From Gammaproteobacteria bacterium RIFCSPHIGHO2_12_FULL_37_14 (lineage in GTDB: Bacteria > Pseudomonadota > Gammaproteobacteria > DSM-16500), in the NCBI GenBank assembly GCA_001801485.1, contig MGXV01000087.1:1-44846 (forward strand): a stretch of 44,846 nt of DNA. Reading direction: 5' to 3'. Below are positions 22,909 to 32,417 of this stretch, piece by piece. Position 1 is the first letter of the stretch; every line of letters begins with the position of its first letter. The notes beneath the pieces are model-generated. The model ran no database searches, was not told the origin of the DNA, and worked only from the letters and a program-made list of their open reading frames with translations. Made by a program: the position numbers and the translations under genes.

Positions 22909-24599
22909 TATGATTGATTCCTTTTTTCTTCCTGAAATAAGGGCTCTCGTGTAAATGAAACAACTTTATCAGGTATTCGCAAATAATCATTAGCCAGTAA
23001 ATATTCCATAATAATGTTGACTGAATCGACAATTGAAATAGTAGATGTATCAATGGTTATCTCAGGATGTTCAGGTGGTTCGTAAGGATCATCCATCCCA
23101 GTCAATTTTTTTATCTCGCCACATCTAGCTTTTGCATATAATCCCTTCGTATCTCTTTTTTCACAAATCGAAAGTGGTGTCGCTACATACACTTTAATAT
23201 AACCACCAAATTGGGAAATTAATTGACGATTTTCATTTCTTGCAGCTGCATAGGGGGCAATTGCTGCACAGATTGCAATTCCTCCCATTTTAGTAATTTC
23301 AGCAGCCACAAAACCAATTCTACGAATATTCAAATCGCGATCTGATTTCGAGTAACCTAATTCCCCAGCTAAAATTTTCCGGATAACATCACCGTCGAGC
23401 AAGGTAAGCTTTCTCTTTCCAGCACTCATGAGTCTTGACATTAATGCGTGAGCTAATGTGGTTTTTCCTGCTCCAGACAGACCCGTAAAAAATAATGTGA
23501 AACCACGTTTATATCGCGGAGGATAGGAAGCTCGTAATTCCTCGATTATTTCGGGAAAAGAAAACCAATCTGGTATTGGCTCATCTGCAAGCAATGCTTT
23601 TCGCAATGCGGTTCCAGAAACAGTCAGCGCTGTTTCATTTGGTTTTCGTTCTGATGCAAAACAATATTGTTTACGTTCTCTCATGTAACTCATTTCTTCA
23701 AATGCAAGTATGCTTATTCCAATTTCAGATTGATAACGAGATGCTAATTCTTGAGCTTCGTAGGCAGTATAAAATGATTTCGCTTCGTTTTTTCTACCCG
23801 GTTCAGCATGATTACGTCCCACAATAAAATGCGTACAACCATAATTTTTACGAATAATAGCATGCCATAACGCTTCTCGAGGGCCGGCCATTCTCATTGC
23901 TAATGGTAGTAAGCTTAAAAAAGCTTTTTTTGTTGAGTAGCGATGCAATATTTTTTGATAACAACGCACACGGGTAAAGTAATCAATGTCGCCAAGCTTC
24001 GTTAAACCCACTACAGGATGAATTAAAATATGGCCAGACACTTTTTCAGCTGCTTTGAGGGTTAGCTCAAAATGAGCTCGATGAATAGGGTTTCTTGTCT
24101 GAAATCCTATTATTCGTTCCCACCCTAGCTGTAAGAAAATCTGTCTCAAAGAAGCTGGCGTATGGCGAAACTCAACAAAATCGTAATATTTTGGCTGCTG
24201 CACTAGCTCCACTGTCCCACCCAGATACCAAGTACCAGCATGATGAAATAAATAATTAACACCTGGATGCTCAATATCTACGGTTGCAAAAACTGTTTGC
24301 GCTTCTAGTGATTTGTCAGGTTTCCACTTATCTGCGATATTCATCTTAGCCAAAACAGTGTGATCAGCATCACATAAAATAATTTCATCGCCTAATTTTA
24401 TTGTTTGCGCAAATTGTTCATCAACATCCAAGGTAATAGGTATGGGCCACACTAAACCATTAGCAAGTCGCATTTGTAATAAAACGCTTTCATAATCTAT
24501 TCGTGAAAGAAAGCCCATTAATGGATAAAAGCCGCCCACGAGTAACATCTCTAAATCACAACGCTGTCTTGGTGTCACCATCCATTTTTTTCTATCCAT
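22908..24599 (-). CDS. Bifunctional ATP sulfurylase / APS kinase (PAPS synthase)
   Basis: 563 residues. Residues 1-360 are ATP sulfurylase: QTRNPIHRAHFEL (167-179) with the HxxH ATP site, MRMAGPREALWH (235-246) and GRNHAEPG (261-268). Residues 365-545 are APS kinase: P-loop GLSGAGKT (373-380), LLDGD (400-404), NIRRIGFVA, and CEKRDTKGLYAKARCGEI with the usual PYEPP. It converts sulfate and 2 ATP to PAPS in the cytoplasm. Bacterial Sat-CysC fusions are usually tied to dedicated sulfation rather than cysteine synthesis, which fits the adjacent sulfotransferases. Ribosome site AAGGA lies 7 bases before the ATG. Confidence 0.95.
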   Translation of the reverse strand: MDRKKWMVTPRQRCDLEMLLVGGFYPLMGFLSRIDYESVLLQMRLANGLVWPIPITLDVDEQFAQTIKLGDEIILCDADHTVLAKMNIADKWKPDKSLEAQTVFATVDIEHPGVNYLFHHAGTWYLGGTVELVQQPKYYDFVEFRHTPASLRQIFLQLGWERIIGFQTRNPIHRAHFELTLKAAEKVSGHILIHPVVGLTKLGDIDYFTRVRCYQKILHRYSTKKAFLSLLPLAMRMAGPREALWHAIIRKNYGCTHFIVGRNHAEPGRKNEAKSFYTAYEAQELASRYQSEIGISILAFEEMSYMRERKQYCFASERKPNETALTVSGTALRKALLADEPIPDWFSFPEIIEELRASYPPRYKRGFTLFFTGLSGAGKTTLAHALMSRLMSAGKRKLTLLDGDVIRKILAGELGYSKSDRDLNIRRIGFVAAEITKMGGIAICAAIAPYAAARNENRQLISQFGGYIKVYVATPLSICEKRDTKGLYAKARCGEIKKLTGMDDPYEPPEHPEITIDTSTISIVDSVNIIMEYLLANDYLRIPDKVVSFTREPLFQEEKRNQS

Positions 24600-24611
24600 A
24601 CAAGCGTCCTT

Positions 24612-26399
24612 TTAAATAGTAAAGATATGACTCATACATCTTTTCTGTTGCTGTTTATCAATTAACCACGATTGAATAACGTTTCCGTGAACTAACGCTG
24701 AGTTAACCACGCCCTGCCAAGACTGTATCTGATGATTTTGTTTAGCAAGTAGCTTATCCCACAAACTTAAATTTAAATTTGCTAGAGGAAGGCTATAACC
24801 AACAATTTTACCGTATTGATCAGTAAATACCAAATTGAATGATGATAGTAGCTTAGAAGAGATAAATTGAGATTGTATTACTATTGCCGGATTACCCATC
24901 TTCCGTAAATCTGCTTTAACACTAGCTAGCGTATGATTTACTTTGCAACTCGCTGAAATAGAAAATGGCATTTCATCAATGCTTTTATTTATTTGTTGCG
25001 CTACCCATAAAGAATAAATACCTTTTTGGTTCTTTTTATAAATATTATCAATATAACTATGATCAAATGAACTTTGATCGCCATTGGCATAGGATGTTGA
25101 GTAATCAATAAAAGCTTTATCGACTGGAATGCCTGCAGATAAAGCAATAGCATGTTGATTACTTATACTCGCATTATAGATATTCCGATCTGCAGGAATA
25201 AAAAAAACTACCAGCCAAATACCAATCGCGCCTGAAAATATACAATTCGCTAAACTAATTCTATGATTTTCCACTTTATAATAGAAAACATAAGCGCTCA
25301 CTAATAAGCATAACCATAAGATTAAACTTGCAGTGACAAACCGTCCACCGACTTCAAAATATTCGCCAGGAATCCAAGAACGCATCATTGAAATAATAAT
25401 CAATGTGGCAAAACAAAATAATAAATATGAAAATATAATCGTATCGCTTGCTGTCCACTTTGTTAGTTTCCAATATTTAATTAAATAATAAATGCTTAAA
25501 AATGAGATAAACAAACCAATCAGCACCACGCCCATTGTCACCGTAGTGGATGCATTCGCAATCAATGGAATGCTTAATATGCGACTCATATACAAAAACG
25601 GATGAATCGGATGTAAGATAGAATTTTTTAATCCCTGATCAGTTGCTGTAATACCTGGATGCCAACCACTCCAAAAATAGGCAAGATAACTAAGTACTGC
25701 CATTATTCCCCACAAGAATATATGTTGACGCCAAACTTGTCGCTTGAATAAAACGATAAAAACAATAGGCCATAAAATAAGGCCGATATTAAATGTAAAC
25801 AATGTAAAGAGAATGGAAATTGAGACCAGTAGTAAATGCACCAAGGCTAAAGTTTTTTGTTGATGCTCACAAACATAACAATATCGACTAAGCATAATAA
25901 AACAGAATAATGAAAACATCATCACCAATGGCCAGGTGAAACAGATTGTCAAATAAAAATTAGAAAGACTGACGCCGGCAAACAAAAGCGTTGCCGCACA
26001 GCCAGTGATTATCAACTTGATATTGAATGGAATTTTTTGGATAGTAAATATTACGGCTGAAAATAAACCCAATATCACCCAAAATACTGCCACTTCTCGA
26101 TAAGGATGAATATTTTCCATACCCTGATGAAAGAAAAAATCATACATTATTAGCAATCGTTCTATGACAATACGATGATCCGCAAATGGCTGAAATAGGT
26201 AACGCCACGATTTTTCTCCTGTTAAGATAGGATAGATTATTTCCGCCATATCTTTTGCTTGATCTCCCAGAGGCGCAAGAGAAAAATTATACTCTAACAA
26301 AAGCTGATAAGAATGATTGATTGCTACATAACTTCCAAAAAACAAACAGATCAATGCTACTGTCCATAAAAACGATTTCATTACCATTTGTTGAACCAT
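24612..26399 (-). CDS. Polytopic membrane protein, probable GT-C-type glycosyltransferase
   Basis: 595 residues with about eleven hydrophobic helices and a C-terminal globular domain of about 180 residues. After the first helix, LGDQAKDMAE and, further on, FADHRIVIERLLIMYDFFF place acidic/histidine residues in the first long periplasmic loop, where GT-C enzymes have their catalytic aspartate and metal-interacting residues. It is not closely similar to the three GtrII-like proteins nearby. A polyprenyl-phosphate-sugar-dependent transferase acting in the periplasm is the likely role; an O-antigen polymerase is a weaker alternative. It starts one base after the upstream stop. Confidence 0.65.
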   Translation of the reverse strand: MVQQMVMKSFLWTVALICLFFGSYVAINHSYQLLLEYNFSLAPLGDQAKDMAEIIYPILTGEKSWRYLFQPFADHRIVIERLLIMYDFFFHQGMENIHPYREVAVFWVILGLFSAVIFTIQKIPFNIKLIITGCAATLLFAGVSLSNFYLTICFTWPLVMMFSLFCFIMLSRYCYVCEHQQKTLALVHLLLVSISILFTLFTFNIGLILWPIVFIVLFKRQVWRQHIFLWGIMAVLSYLAYFWSGWHPGITATDQGLKNSILHPIHPFLYMSRILSIPLIANASTTVTMGVVLIGLFISFLSIYYLIKYWKLTKWTASDTIIFSYLLFCFATLIIISMMRSWIPGEYFEVGGRFVTASLILWLCLLVSAYVFYYKVENHRISLANCIFSGAIGIWLVVFFIPADRNIYNASISNQHAIALSAGIPVDKAFIDYSTSYANGDQSSFDHSYIDNIYKKNQKGIYSLWVAQQINKSIDEMPFSISASCKVNHTLASVKADLRKMGNPAIVIQSQFISSKLLSSFNLVFTDQYGKIVGYSLPLANLNLSLWDKLLAKQNHQIQSWQGVVNSALVHGNVIQSWLIDKQQQKRCMSHIFTI

Positions 26400-26400
26400 A

Positions 26401-27438
26401 CTATGACATCCATTTAATCAGTGAAAGAATCCCTGCTCGTCCTACTCGTCGATGCCCAGTTAGCATTTTACTTTTTTTGATAGCTATTCGATTCGCAATA
26501 TAATAATTATAATTATCCACCATGATTTCAATATTTGATTTAGTAGGATGCCAATTTAACTCGCGTTTAATTTTACTGGTATCACCAATATAAGTATTGG
26601 CAATCATATTGTATTGATAAGGCCCTAAAGGTGACAAACCTAACTTAAAAAATAATTTCATCGCGGGAATAAAAAATGTTGGTGACAAATGAAATAATCG
26701 AGTTTTGCTATTGGTTTTCTGAATAATATTTAAAAATAATTCATTCAACGTAGGTACATGATCACAACCCACATTAAAAACTGCACTATGTGGATAATGG
26801 ACAGCTAACTTGCAAGCTTGAATTAAATCCTCACTATAAATAAATTGATATCGATTTTCGCCTGAACCAATTAGCCAAAGTTTTCGTCCCTCATAAATAA
26901 AGTCAAAAACGATAGATAACACACCCATTCGTCCTTCTCCAATAATTGTCGGCGGACGCAGGCAAATGCTATGAAGACTGTTACTAAATTCTTGCAAAAT
27001 TTTTTCAGAAACCACTTTTGTTTTGCCATACTCTTCGAATGGTATAAGCGGGGATTCTTCGGTGATATTCATACCATTAATTCGACCATAAACACAATTT
27101 GAAGAAATAAAAATTAAATGGCTTATTTGATAACGAACACAATTTTCCGCCAAATACCGTGTAGCAGTAATATTCGTAGCATAAAATTGTTGGTAAGTTT
27201 TTCTAGTCAGTTGTAAATGTGCAGCAGCATGAAACACTGCAGCAAATGGCGCATGCTTTTTAAATATCGCCTCAAGAGCCTCTGGGTTAGAAATATCAAT
27301 CTGCTCGTGAATTAAATTGGGATGTTGATCACTATCCGCTTGGGTATCCACATTAATGCAGATATGACCATCTTTCAGCAATGAACGTTTTAATTCACCC
27401 CCAAAATAACCTGACCCGCCTGTAATAAGATATCGCAT
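26401..27438 (-). CDS. NAD-dependent epimerase/dehydratase (extended SDR)
   Basis: 345 residues. GGSGYFGG (7-14) binds NAD; ISSNCVYG (111-118) and the catalytic pair Y137-x-x-x-K141 (EEYGKTKVV) are intact, as is the late ENRYQFIYSEDLIQA signature. It probably epimerises, dehydrates or reduces a nucleotide sugar in the cytoplasm. The C-terminal 50 residues are basic. Ribosome site AGGA lies 5 bases before the ATG. It sits between the GtrII-like genes and the polytopic transferase gene, with gaps of 2 bases or less, so it may prepare the sugar that these transfer. Confidence 0.88.
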   Translation of the reverse strand: MRYLITGGSGYFGGELKRSLLKDGHICINVDTQADSDQHPNLIHEQIDISNPEALEAIFKKHAPFAAVFHAAAHLQLTRKTYQQFYATNITATRYLAENCVRYQISHLIFISSNCVYGRINGMNITEESPLIPFEEYGKTKVVSEKILQEFSNSLHSICLRPPTIIGEGRMGVLSIVFDFIYEGRKLWLIGSGENRYQFIYSEDLIQACKLAVHYPHSAVFNVGCDHVPTLNELFLNIIQKTNSKTRLFHLSPTFFIPAMKLFFKLGLSPLGPYQYNMIANTYIGDTSKIKRELNWHPTKSNIEIMVDNYNYYIANRIAIKKSKMLTGHRRVGRAGILSLIKWMS

Positions 27439-27440
27439 AG

Positions 27441-29069
27441 TTATCCTGTAAGATCAAAATATTTTTGTAAATTCTGTTTTCTAAACTTATCCGAAGTGAT
27501 ATTTTTCATATCAATAATTAACGTATTGTTAGTTTTACTAAATAGCGTGTGGGCATAACTATAGGTAACAGCAATAACATTGTTAGATTTTTCACGAATG
27601 CAAGTTAGCGCTGCTGATTGATAATCTTCTTCTTTACCATTAAACCCCCGGGGTAGCGAGCACCACTTTATCTCAGAATTTTCTTGACCTAACATATTTA
27701 ATATGGCTCTCGTCATGAAAAATTTAGTATAAGGATACTCTTGTTCCGCCAAAATGAAGTGAACTCGCTGAAGTTTATTGCCGCGTGTTAAATAATTATT
27801 AACCTTTTGCACAACGACATGCATATATTGTTCAACTGCTAGTGCACTCACAAAAGTATGAACGCCGGCTTCATAACTTTCAATTAAAAAAAAGCTAATA
27901 ATAATGCCGGAAATGAGTCGTTTTTGCATATAAGTCGGAAGAATACTATCCCATTGTCTCATGCACCACAGTATCAGCATAAAACCAGCCGCCAATGGAG
28001 CAAATAAAAACCTCAACATAATGGGTGATTCCGCACTAGGGATCGTGAGAAAAAAACCGCTTGAAAGTACCATTAACATAAATAGGGTAAGTACAATTTG
28101 TCCGGATTTAGCAAGATTTGTTAAACTTGGTAAGCGCGATAGATATTGAAAAAAAACGCGATAGTTTAGCCTGATCAGTATTCCACTAGCAATTAACGCA
28201 ATCATCATCCATCCCTGTGTATTACCAGGATGCAAACGCATAACCTCCCATTGCCTACCAAAAACATTCATCAAGTAACCCAAGCGATTTGCCATTTCAT
28301 GAATATTTAAATTAGGGTGATTCAGTTGATACTGGATGGGTACAGGAGCTAAGGAATGAAAACGCATATTTAAGTAAGCTAGAACAAAATAAACAGCGCA
28401 AACCATGCAAAACAATAGCATTTCCTGAAACAGCTCATTTCGTAAACGCATCCAATCTGAAAAATTTGAAAATAAAAATTTAGTTAGTATTAAGGTAACG
28501 AAAAAAAATGCCATTGCTGGATAGGTCAGTAACGCCAGCATCAGTAAACTCGCTGCTAACATTTGTTTCTTACTATTTGATATATTCAGTAAATATAAAC
28601 AACGGTATCCCAACTGCGCAAATATCAATGCGATTGGCAACGATAATGCTCCGACTAATACTGTATCTTCATATAAATGAGGCAACAAAAACAAACATCC
28701 CGCTGCAAAAAAAGCACTCCATACCGTTAACCCTAAGCGATAAAGCCATTCAGCAAATAATCCTGTTGCACATCCCATCAAAATGATGGAAATCAAACGA
28801 ATAGTTTTCATGCGCTCTAAAGTATAAGCAAATTTATAAACGAAGCAATCCAGATACGCTTGCAAAGGACGTCCCAACGTTAACATAAATTCAAACCCAT
28901 CATCTGATTTGCATGATTGGCCAAAACCGCCGTACACATATCGAAATGCATCGCCATTATAATAGAGAAGATTGATAGCAGGAGCGAAAATAAAATACAT
29001 CGCCATGACGCCTACTATCGAAAAAGCTAAAATAGAGCCATTATAATGTCTAATATTAGTTTGATTCAT
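27441..29069 (-). CDS. GtrII-like membrane glycosyltransferase, copy 1 of 3
   Basis: 542 residues with about ten membrane helices. After the first helix comes the GtrII-type motif YNGDAFRYVYGG, then GRPLQAYLDCFVYKFAY; the C-terminal periplasmic part has RVHFILAEQEYPYTKFF and KWCSLPRG. The same landmarks occur in the two following genes, showing a tandem family. In this copy the second aspartate of the 'GDD' seen in the other two is alanine (GDAF). GtrII proteins add glucosyl side groups to O-antigen from an undecaprenyl carrier on the periplasmic face. Transcribed third of the three copies. The AAGGA site is about 10 bases before the ATG. Confidence 0.82.
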   Translation of the reverse strand: MNQTNIRHYNGSILAFSIVGVMAMYFIFAPAINLLYYNGDAFRYVYGGFGQSCKSDDGFEFMLTLGRPLQAYLDCFVYKFAYTLERMKTIRLISIILMGCATGLFAEWLYRLGLTVWSAFFAAGCLFLLPHLYEDTVLVGALSLPIALIFAQLGYRCLYLLNISNSKKQMLAASLLMLALLTYPAMAFFFVTLILTKFLFSNFSDWMRLRNELFQEMLLFCMVCAVYFVLAYLNMRFHSLAPVPIQYQLNHPNLNIHEMANRLGYLMNVFGRQWEVMRLHPGNTQGWMMIALIASGILIRLNYRVFFQYLSRLPSLTNLAKSGQIVLTLFMLMVLSSGFFLTIPSAESPIMLRFLFAPLAAGFMLILWCMRQWDSILPTYMQKRLISGIIISFFLIESYEAGVHTFVSALAVEQYMHVVVQKVNNYLTRGNKLQRVHFILAEQEYPYTKFFMTRAILNMLGQENSEIKWCSLPRGFNGKEEDYQSAALTCIREKSNNVIAVTYSYAHTLFSKTNNTLIIDMKNITSDKFRKQNLQKYFDLTG

Positions 29070-29123
29070 TCATCGCTATTCCTTTCACATTCAACCTAGA
29101 CATGATTGACCCGAATAAAATGA

Positions 29124-30782
29124 CTAAGCAATCAAATTGCGTAACTCTTCATTTTGTTGGTCAAAATTATTCTGCATCATTAACATGCCATCTGTTTTTT
29201 TGATAGGCTCATCAGGGCGGCTATAAGTAACAGCAATACCATCTGGAGACAATGCCTGCATACAAGACATCATTTCTCGTTGATGATCTTTTTCCATACC
29301 AGAAATACCTCGAGGCAATGAACACCACTTAATCTCATAGCCTTCGTGTCCAAAAAGTTGAACTAATGCTGCGTTAGTTAAAAAGAACTTATTATAAGGA
29401 TGCTCAAGTCCAGGAATAACAAAATGAACACGGCGTAGTTTCTTTCCTTCTAATAAATATTGGCTAATTTGTGTTTCTACGAATGTCAGTGTTTTAGCAT
29501 AGTAGAGAGCATCATGCATAATTTTAATATTCGCTTGATAACCTTCGAAAAAGAATATCAAACCGATAACAAGGCTAATCATTGTAAATTTGAGTTGCGT
29601 CGACAGTATGTCTCCACAACGAGAAATACTCCAAAATAACAATGGAAATCCGGATGCAACTGATGCAAATATCAAACGAGACCCCATATCTTCGCGATTT
29701 GGAATAATGAAATAAAATGCGCTACAAAAAACCAACATTCCAATCACAAAAATAATGACTTGTCCCAATGTTAATAATGCGCGAGTTTTGTTCTTAAGAT
29801 AAAAATTGCTTTTGATAAATCTCATGTATCCACTCACCACACCACCTGCTAATACTAAGATAGTCAACCAGCCTTGTACTAGACTACCCCCTAAAGGAAA
29901 TCCCAAAGGAAATAGCAACACCCATGGCCCCCCATTGAATACGTTAATGAGTGGTAACGCTCGACTATACAATTCATTTAGATTCAAATTCAAATGCATA
30001 CGATATTGCTCAGGAATGGGTGCATGGGCATGGTAATGCATGTTATAACTCGCCCAAGCGAAATAGATGAGACAAACTAAAGAAAACAAGAGTACATCTT
30101 GTATAACTTCTCGACGCGTAGTTACCCATTGACTTAGATTAGAAAATAATAATTTAATTAATACTAACGTCCCAAAAAAGAAAGTCATTGCTGGATAAGT
30201 TAACAATGCTAATATAAATAATAAACTTGCATATATAAAATATTTTGTTTTGCTTTGTCGAATCTGATCATCTAATGCTAATGAACACTGATGCGCTTTT
30301 GCCAAACAGCGATAACCGACTACCACAAACAATACTGGCAAAGGCAAAGAAAGCGCCCCTGTTAAAATCGTATCACTATATAATTTTTGAATTAGGAATA
30401 AACATCCCGCTGAAAAAAAAGCTAGCCAAAAAGAAAATCCCATCGTATATAGCCAGTCTGCCAGCAAGCCCATGCCGACTCCTAATAAAACAACGGCGAG
30501 AATACGGATAAATACCATTTGCTGCATCGTGTGAATAAATTTATAAACGACGCAATCCAGATAGGCTTGGAGTGGACGACCTAATGTTTTCATGAAATAA
30601 AAGCTATCATCATGTCGGCATAAACGTTTGACTCCTCCCACCGCATAACGAAAATCATCACCCCCATAATATAAAATGTGCGTGGCTGGAGCAAAAATAA
30701 AGTACAAAAGTACGACGCTAACAATAACAAATATTCCTAGACGATTTCTATCAGATAGATTTTGGATACCTAGATTACGCAT
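29124..30782 (-). CDS. GtrII-like membrane glycosyltransferase, copy 2 of 3
   Basis: About 552 residues and about ten membrane helices. YGGDDFRYAVGG and GRPLQAYLDCVVYKF follow the first helix; RVHFVIPGLEHPYNKFF and KWCSLPRGISG lie near the C-terminus. Start ATG 30782 is preferred to ATG 30788 because AGGA sits 7 bases before it. It overlaps the stop of copy 3 by 8 bases. Related along its full length to both neighbours, with the complete 'GDD' pair. Probable undecaprenyl-phosphate-sugar:polysaccharide transferase on the periplasmic side. Sugar specificity cannot be read from the sequence. Confidence 0.83.
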   Translation of the reverse strand: MRNLGIQNLSDRNRLGIFVIVSVVLLYFIFAPATHILYYGGDDFRYAVGGVKRLCRHDDSFYFMKTLGRPLQAYLDCVVYKFIHTMQQMVFIRILAVVLLGVGMGLLADWLYTMGFSFWLAFFSAGCLFLIQKLYSDTILTGALSLPLPVLFVVVGYRCLAKAHQCSLALDDQIRQSKTKYFIYASLLFILALLTYPAMTFFFGTLVLIKLLFSNLSQWVTTRREVIQDVLLFSLVCLIYFAWASYNMHYHAHAPIPEQYRMHLNLNLNELYSRALPLINVFNGGPWVLLFPLGFPLGGSLVQGWLTILVLAGGVVSGYMRFIKSNFYLKNKTRALLTLGQVIIFVIGMLVFCSAFYFIIPNREDMGSRLIFASVASGFPLLFWSISRCGDILSTQLKFTMISLVIGLIFFFEGYQANIKIMHDALYYAKTLTFVETQISQYLLEGKKLRRVHFVIPGLEHPYNKFFLTNAALVQLFGHEGYEIKWCSLPRGISGMEKDHQREMMSCMQALSPDGIAVTYSRPDEPIKKTDGMLMMQNNFDQQNEELRNLIA

Positions 30783-32406
30783 ACTCATTTCCTTTCAAGT
30801 TTTTTAAATCTAAACTTTCATAGTGATTTTTTATCATCACCATCGCAGCTGTTTTAAGAATTGGTTCATTTTCCACACTGTAAGTCACCGCGATATGGTT
30901 TTTTTTCAGATGTGCTAAACAATTGGCCGCTTCGATCGTACGGCTTTTTTGCAAAGGAGCCCAGGCACACCACCGCAGCTTAAAAGAATTATTCTTCAAT
31001 AGAGAAACTAAAGCTGCTTGCGCTAACGGGTAGCGATCATAGGGTGAGTTAGATTGAGGAATAATGAAATGGATGCGCTTTAAAGGTTGTCCGCTATGTA
31101 AATAATCGGCAATTGTGTGGCGAGTTCCATCCAAATATTGAACATGGCTTAATGCATTGACCAGCATGACAGTACTTGCCTGATAGCCTTCAATAAAAAA
31201 TAGTCCTCCCATACCCATTAAAATGACTGCCTTTCCCAGCTTAAACGGAATAAATTGTTTCCATTGCAACAGTCCCCAAAATGCCAGAAGGCATACTGAT
31301 GCAACGGCAGCATATAAAACTCGATTCTCAACAATTTCGAGATTAGGCATGATTAGTAAAAAAGCACTACTCAGAATTAACAAAGCCATCACACCGATAG
31401 TCGCTTGAACAATGATCATGCTAGGCATAGGTTTAAATAAAAGCTTTATCCCAGCAACGATGATGGATGACAAGCCCGCAATCATGATCCATCCTTGTAT
31501 CAGTGAATCACTCATCGGTGATAAGGGCCACCATGAACTAAATAAGTTACTCAATAAAATAAGACGCTTGAACATTTCGACAGGATGAATATTGGGATGG
31601 CCGATTTGATAGGCGGGAGGAATCTCAGTGCGAGGATGATAATGGACATTATAATAAGCCCAAACAAAGTAAATGATACAGCTGACTACAAAAACCATTG
31701 TTTCTTTCAGTAATTCATCTCTGGTTTTGTTTAACTCCTGTAAATTTGAAAATAACAATTTGCTTAACATTAAAGTAACGAAGAAAAAAGCAAGCGCCGG
31801 ATAAGTTAAAAGAGCTGCTAAAACTGCTAAAAATGACCCGATTAACCAACTCATCGCTTGCTTGCGCGTGTGTGGATCCTGTAAGGAATATAAATGAGCA
31901 TGATTAACGCATCGATACGCGATGAGTGTCAGCAGAAGTGTAAAAGGGAGTGGTATCGCACCCATCGGTACCGCATCACCATATAAATGAGCAATGAGTA
32001 GCAAATCACCCGCAACAAAAAAAGACAGTGCTAAAGAAAATCCCAGCGTACAAAACCAATCTGCAAGCAATCCCATCACGACGCCCATCGTTGCAACTGT
32101 GGCGATACGAATGATTCTCATACCATTTAGCGTGTAAGCAAATTTAAATCCTAAGCAATCGATAAAAGTTTGCAGGGGGCGACCAACCGTTAGCATAAAA
32201 TGATAACCATCGTTTTTAGCGCAGGATTGACTCATACTTCCAAAGCTATATTTAAAATCATCGCCACTATAATGAAGAATATGAATGGAAGATGAAAATA
32301 TTAAATAAAGGATAAGCATGCTAGCAAAAATTAAATGCCAACAAGATGCTCTATTCACTATTGGTGTGCTCTGTGGTAGTAAATGTGTAGAAAAAGAGGT
32401 AAGCAT
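30775..32406 (-). CDS. GtrII-like membrane glycosyltransferase, copy 3 of 3
   Basis: 543 residues, polytopic. YSGDDFKYSFGS and GRPLQTFIDCLGFKFAY after the first helix match the other copies; the late RIHFIIPQSNSPYDRYP is kept, but the KWCSLPRG box has become RWCAWAPL, making this the most diverged copy. It is transcribed first of the three. An AGGA site lies before the ATG; the gap to the transaldolase gene upstream is 11 bases. The three copies may decorate different positions or use different sugars, with GtrA/GtrB encoded at the head of the operon providing the lipid-linked donor. Confidence 0.83.
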   Translation of the reverse strand: MLTSFSTHLLPQSTPIVNRASCWHLIFASMLILYLIFSSSIHILHYSGDDFKYSFGSMSQSCAKNDGYHFMLTVGRPLQTFIDCLGFKFAYTLNGMRIIRIATVATMGVVMGLLADWFCTLGFSLALSFFVAGDLLLIAHLYGDAVPMGAIPLPFTLLLTLIAYRCVNHAHLYSLQDPHTRKQAMSWLIGSFLAVLAALLTYPALAFFFVTLMLSKLLFSNLQELNKTRDELLKETMVFVVSCIIYFVWAYYNVHYHPRTEIPPAYQIGHPNIHPVEMFKRLILLSNLFSSWWPLSPMSDSLIQGWIMIAGLSSIIVAGIKLLFKPMPSMIIVQATIGVMALLILSSAFLLIMPNLEIVENRVLYAAVASVCLLAFWGLLQWKQFIPFKLGKAVILMGMGGLFFIEGYQASTVMLVNALSHVQYLDGTRHTIADYLHSGQPLKRIHFIIPQSNSPYDRYPLAQAALVSLLKNNSFKLRWCAWAPLQKSRTIEAANCLAHLKKNHIAVTYSVENEPILKTAAMVMIKNHYESLDLKNLKGNEYA

Positions 32407-32417
32407 ACTACTTTTTC

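Noticed and set aside
24612..26399. O-antigen polymerase (Wzy)
   Set aside because: The early acidic/His loop and large C-terminal domain fit a GT-C transferase better; Wzy sequences are too variable for a call by eye.
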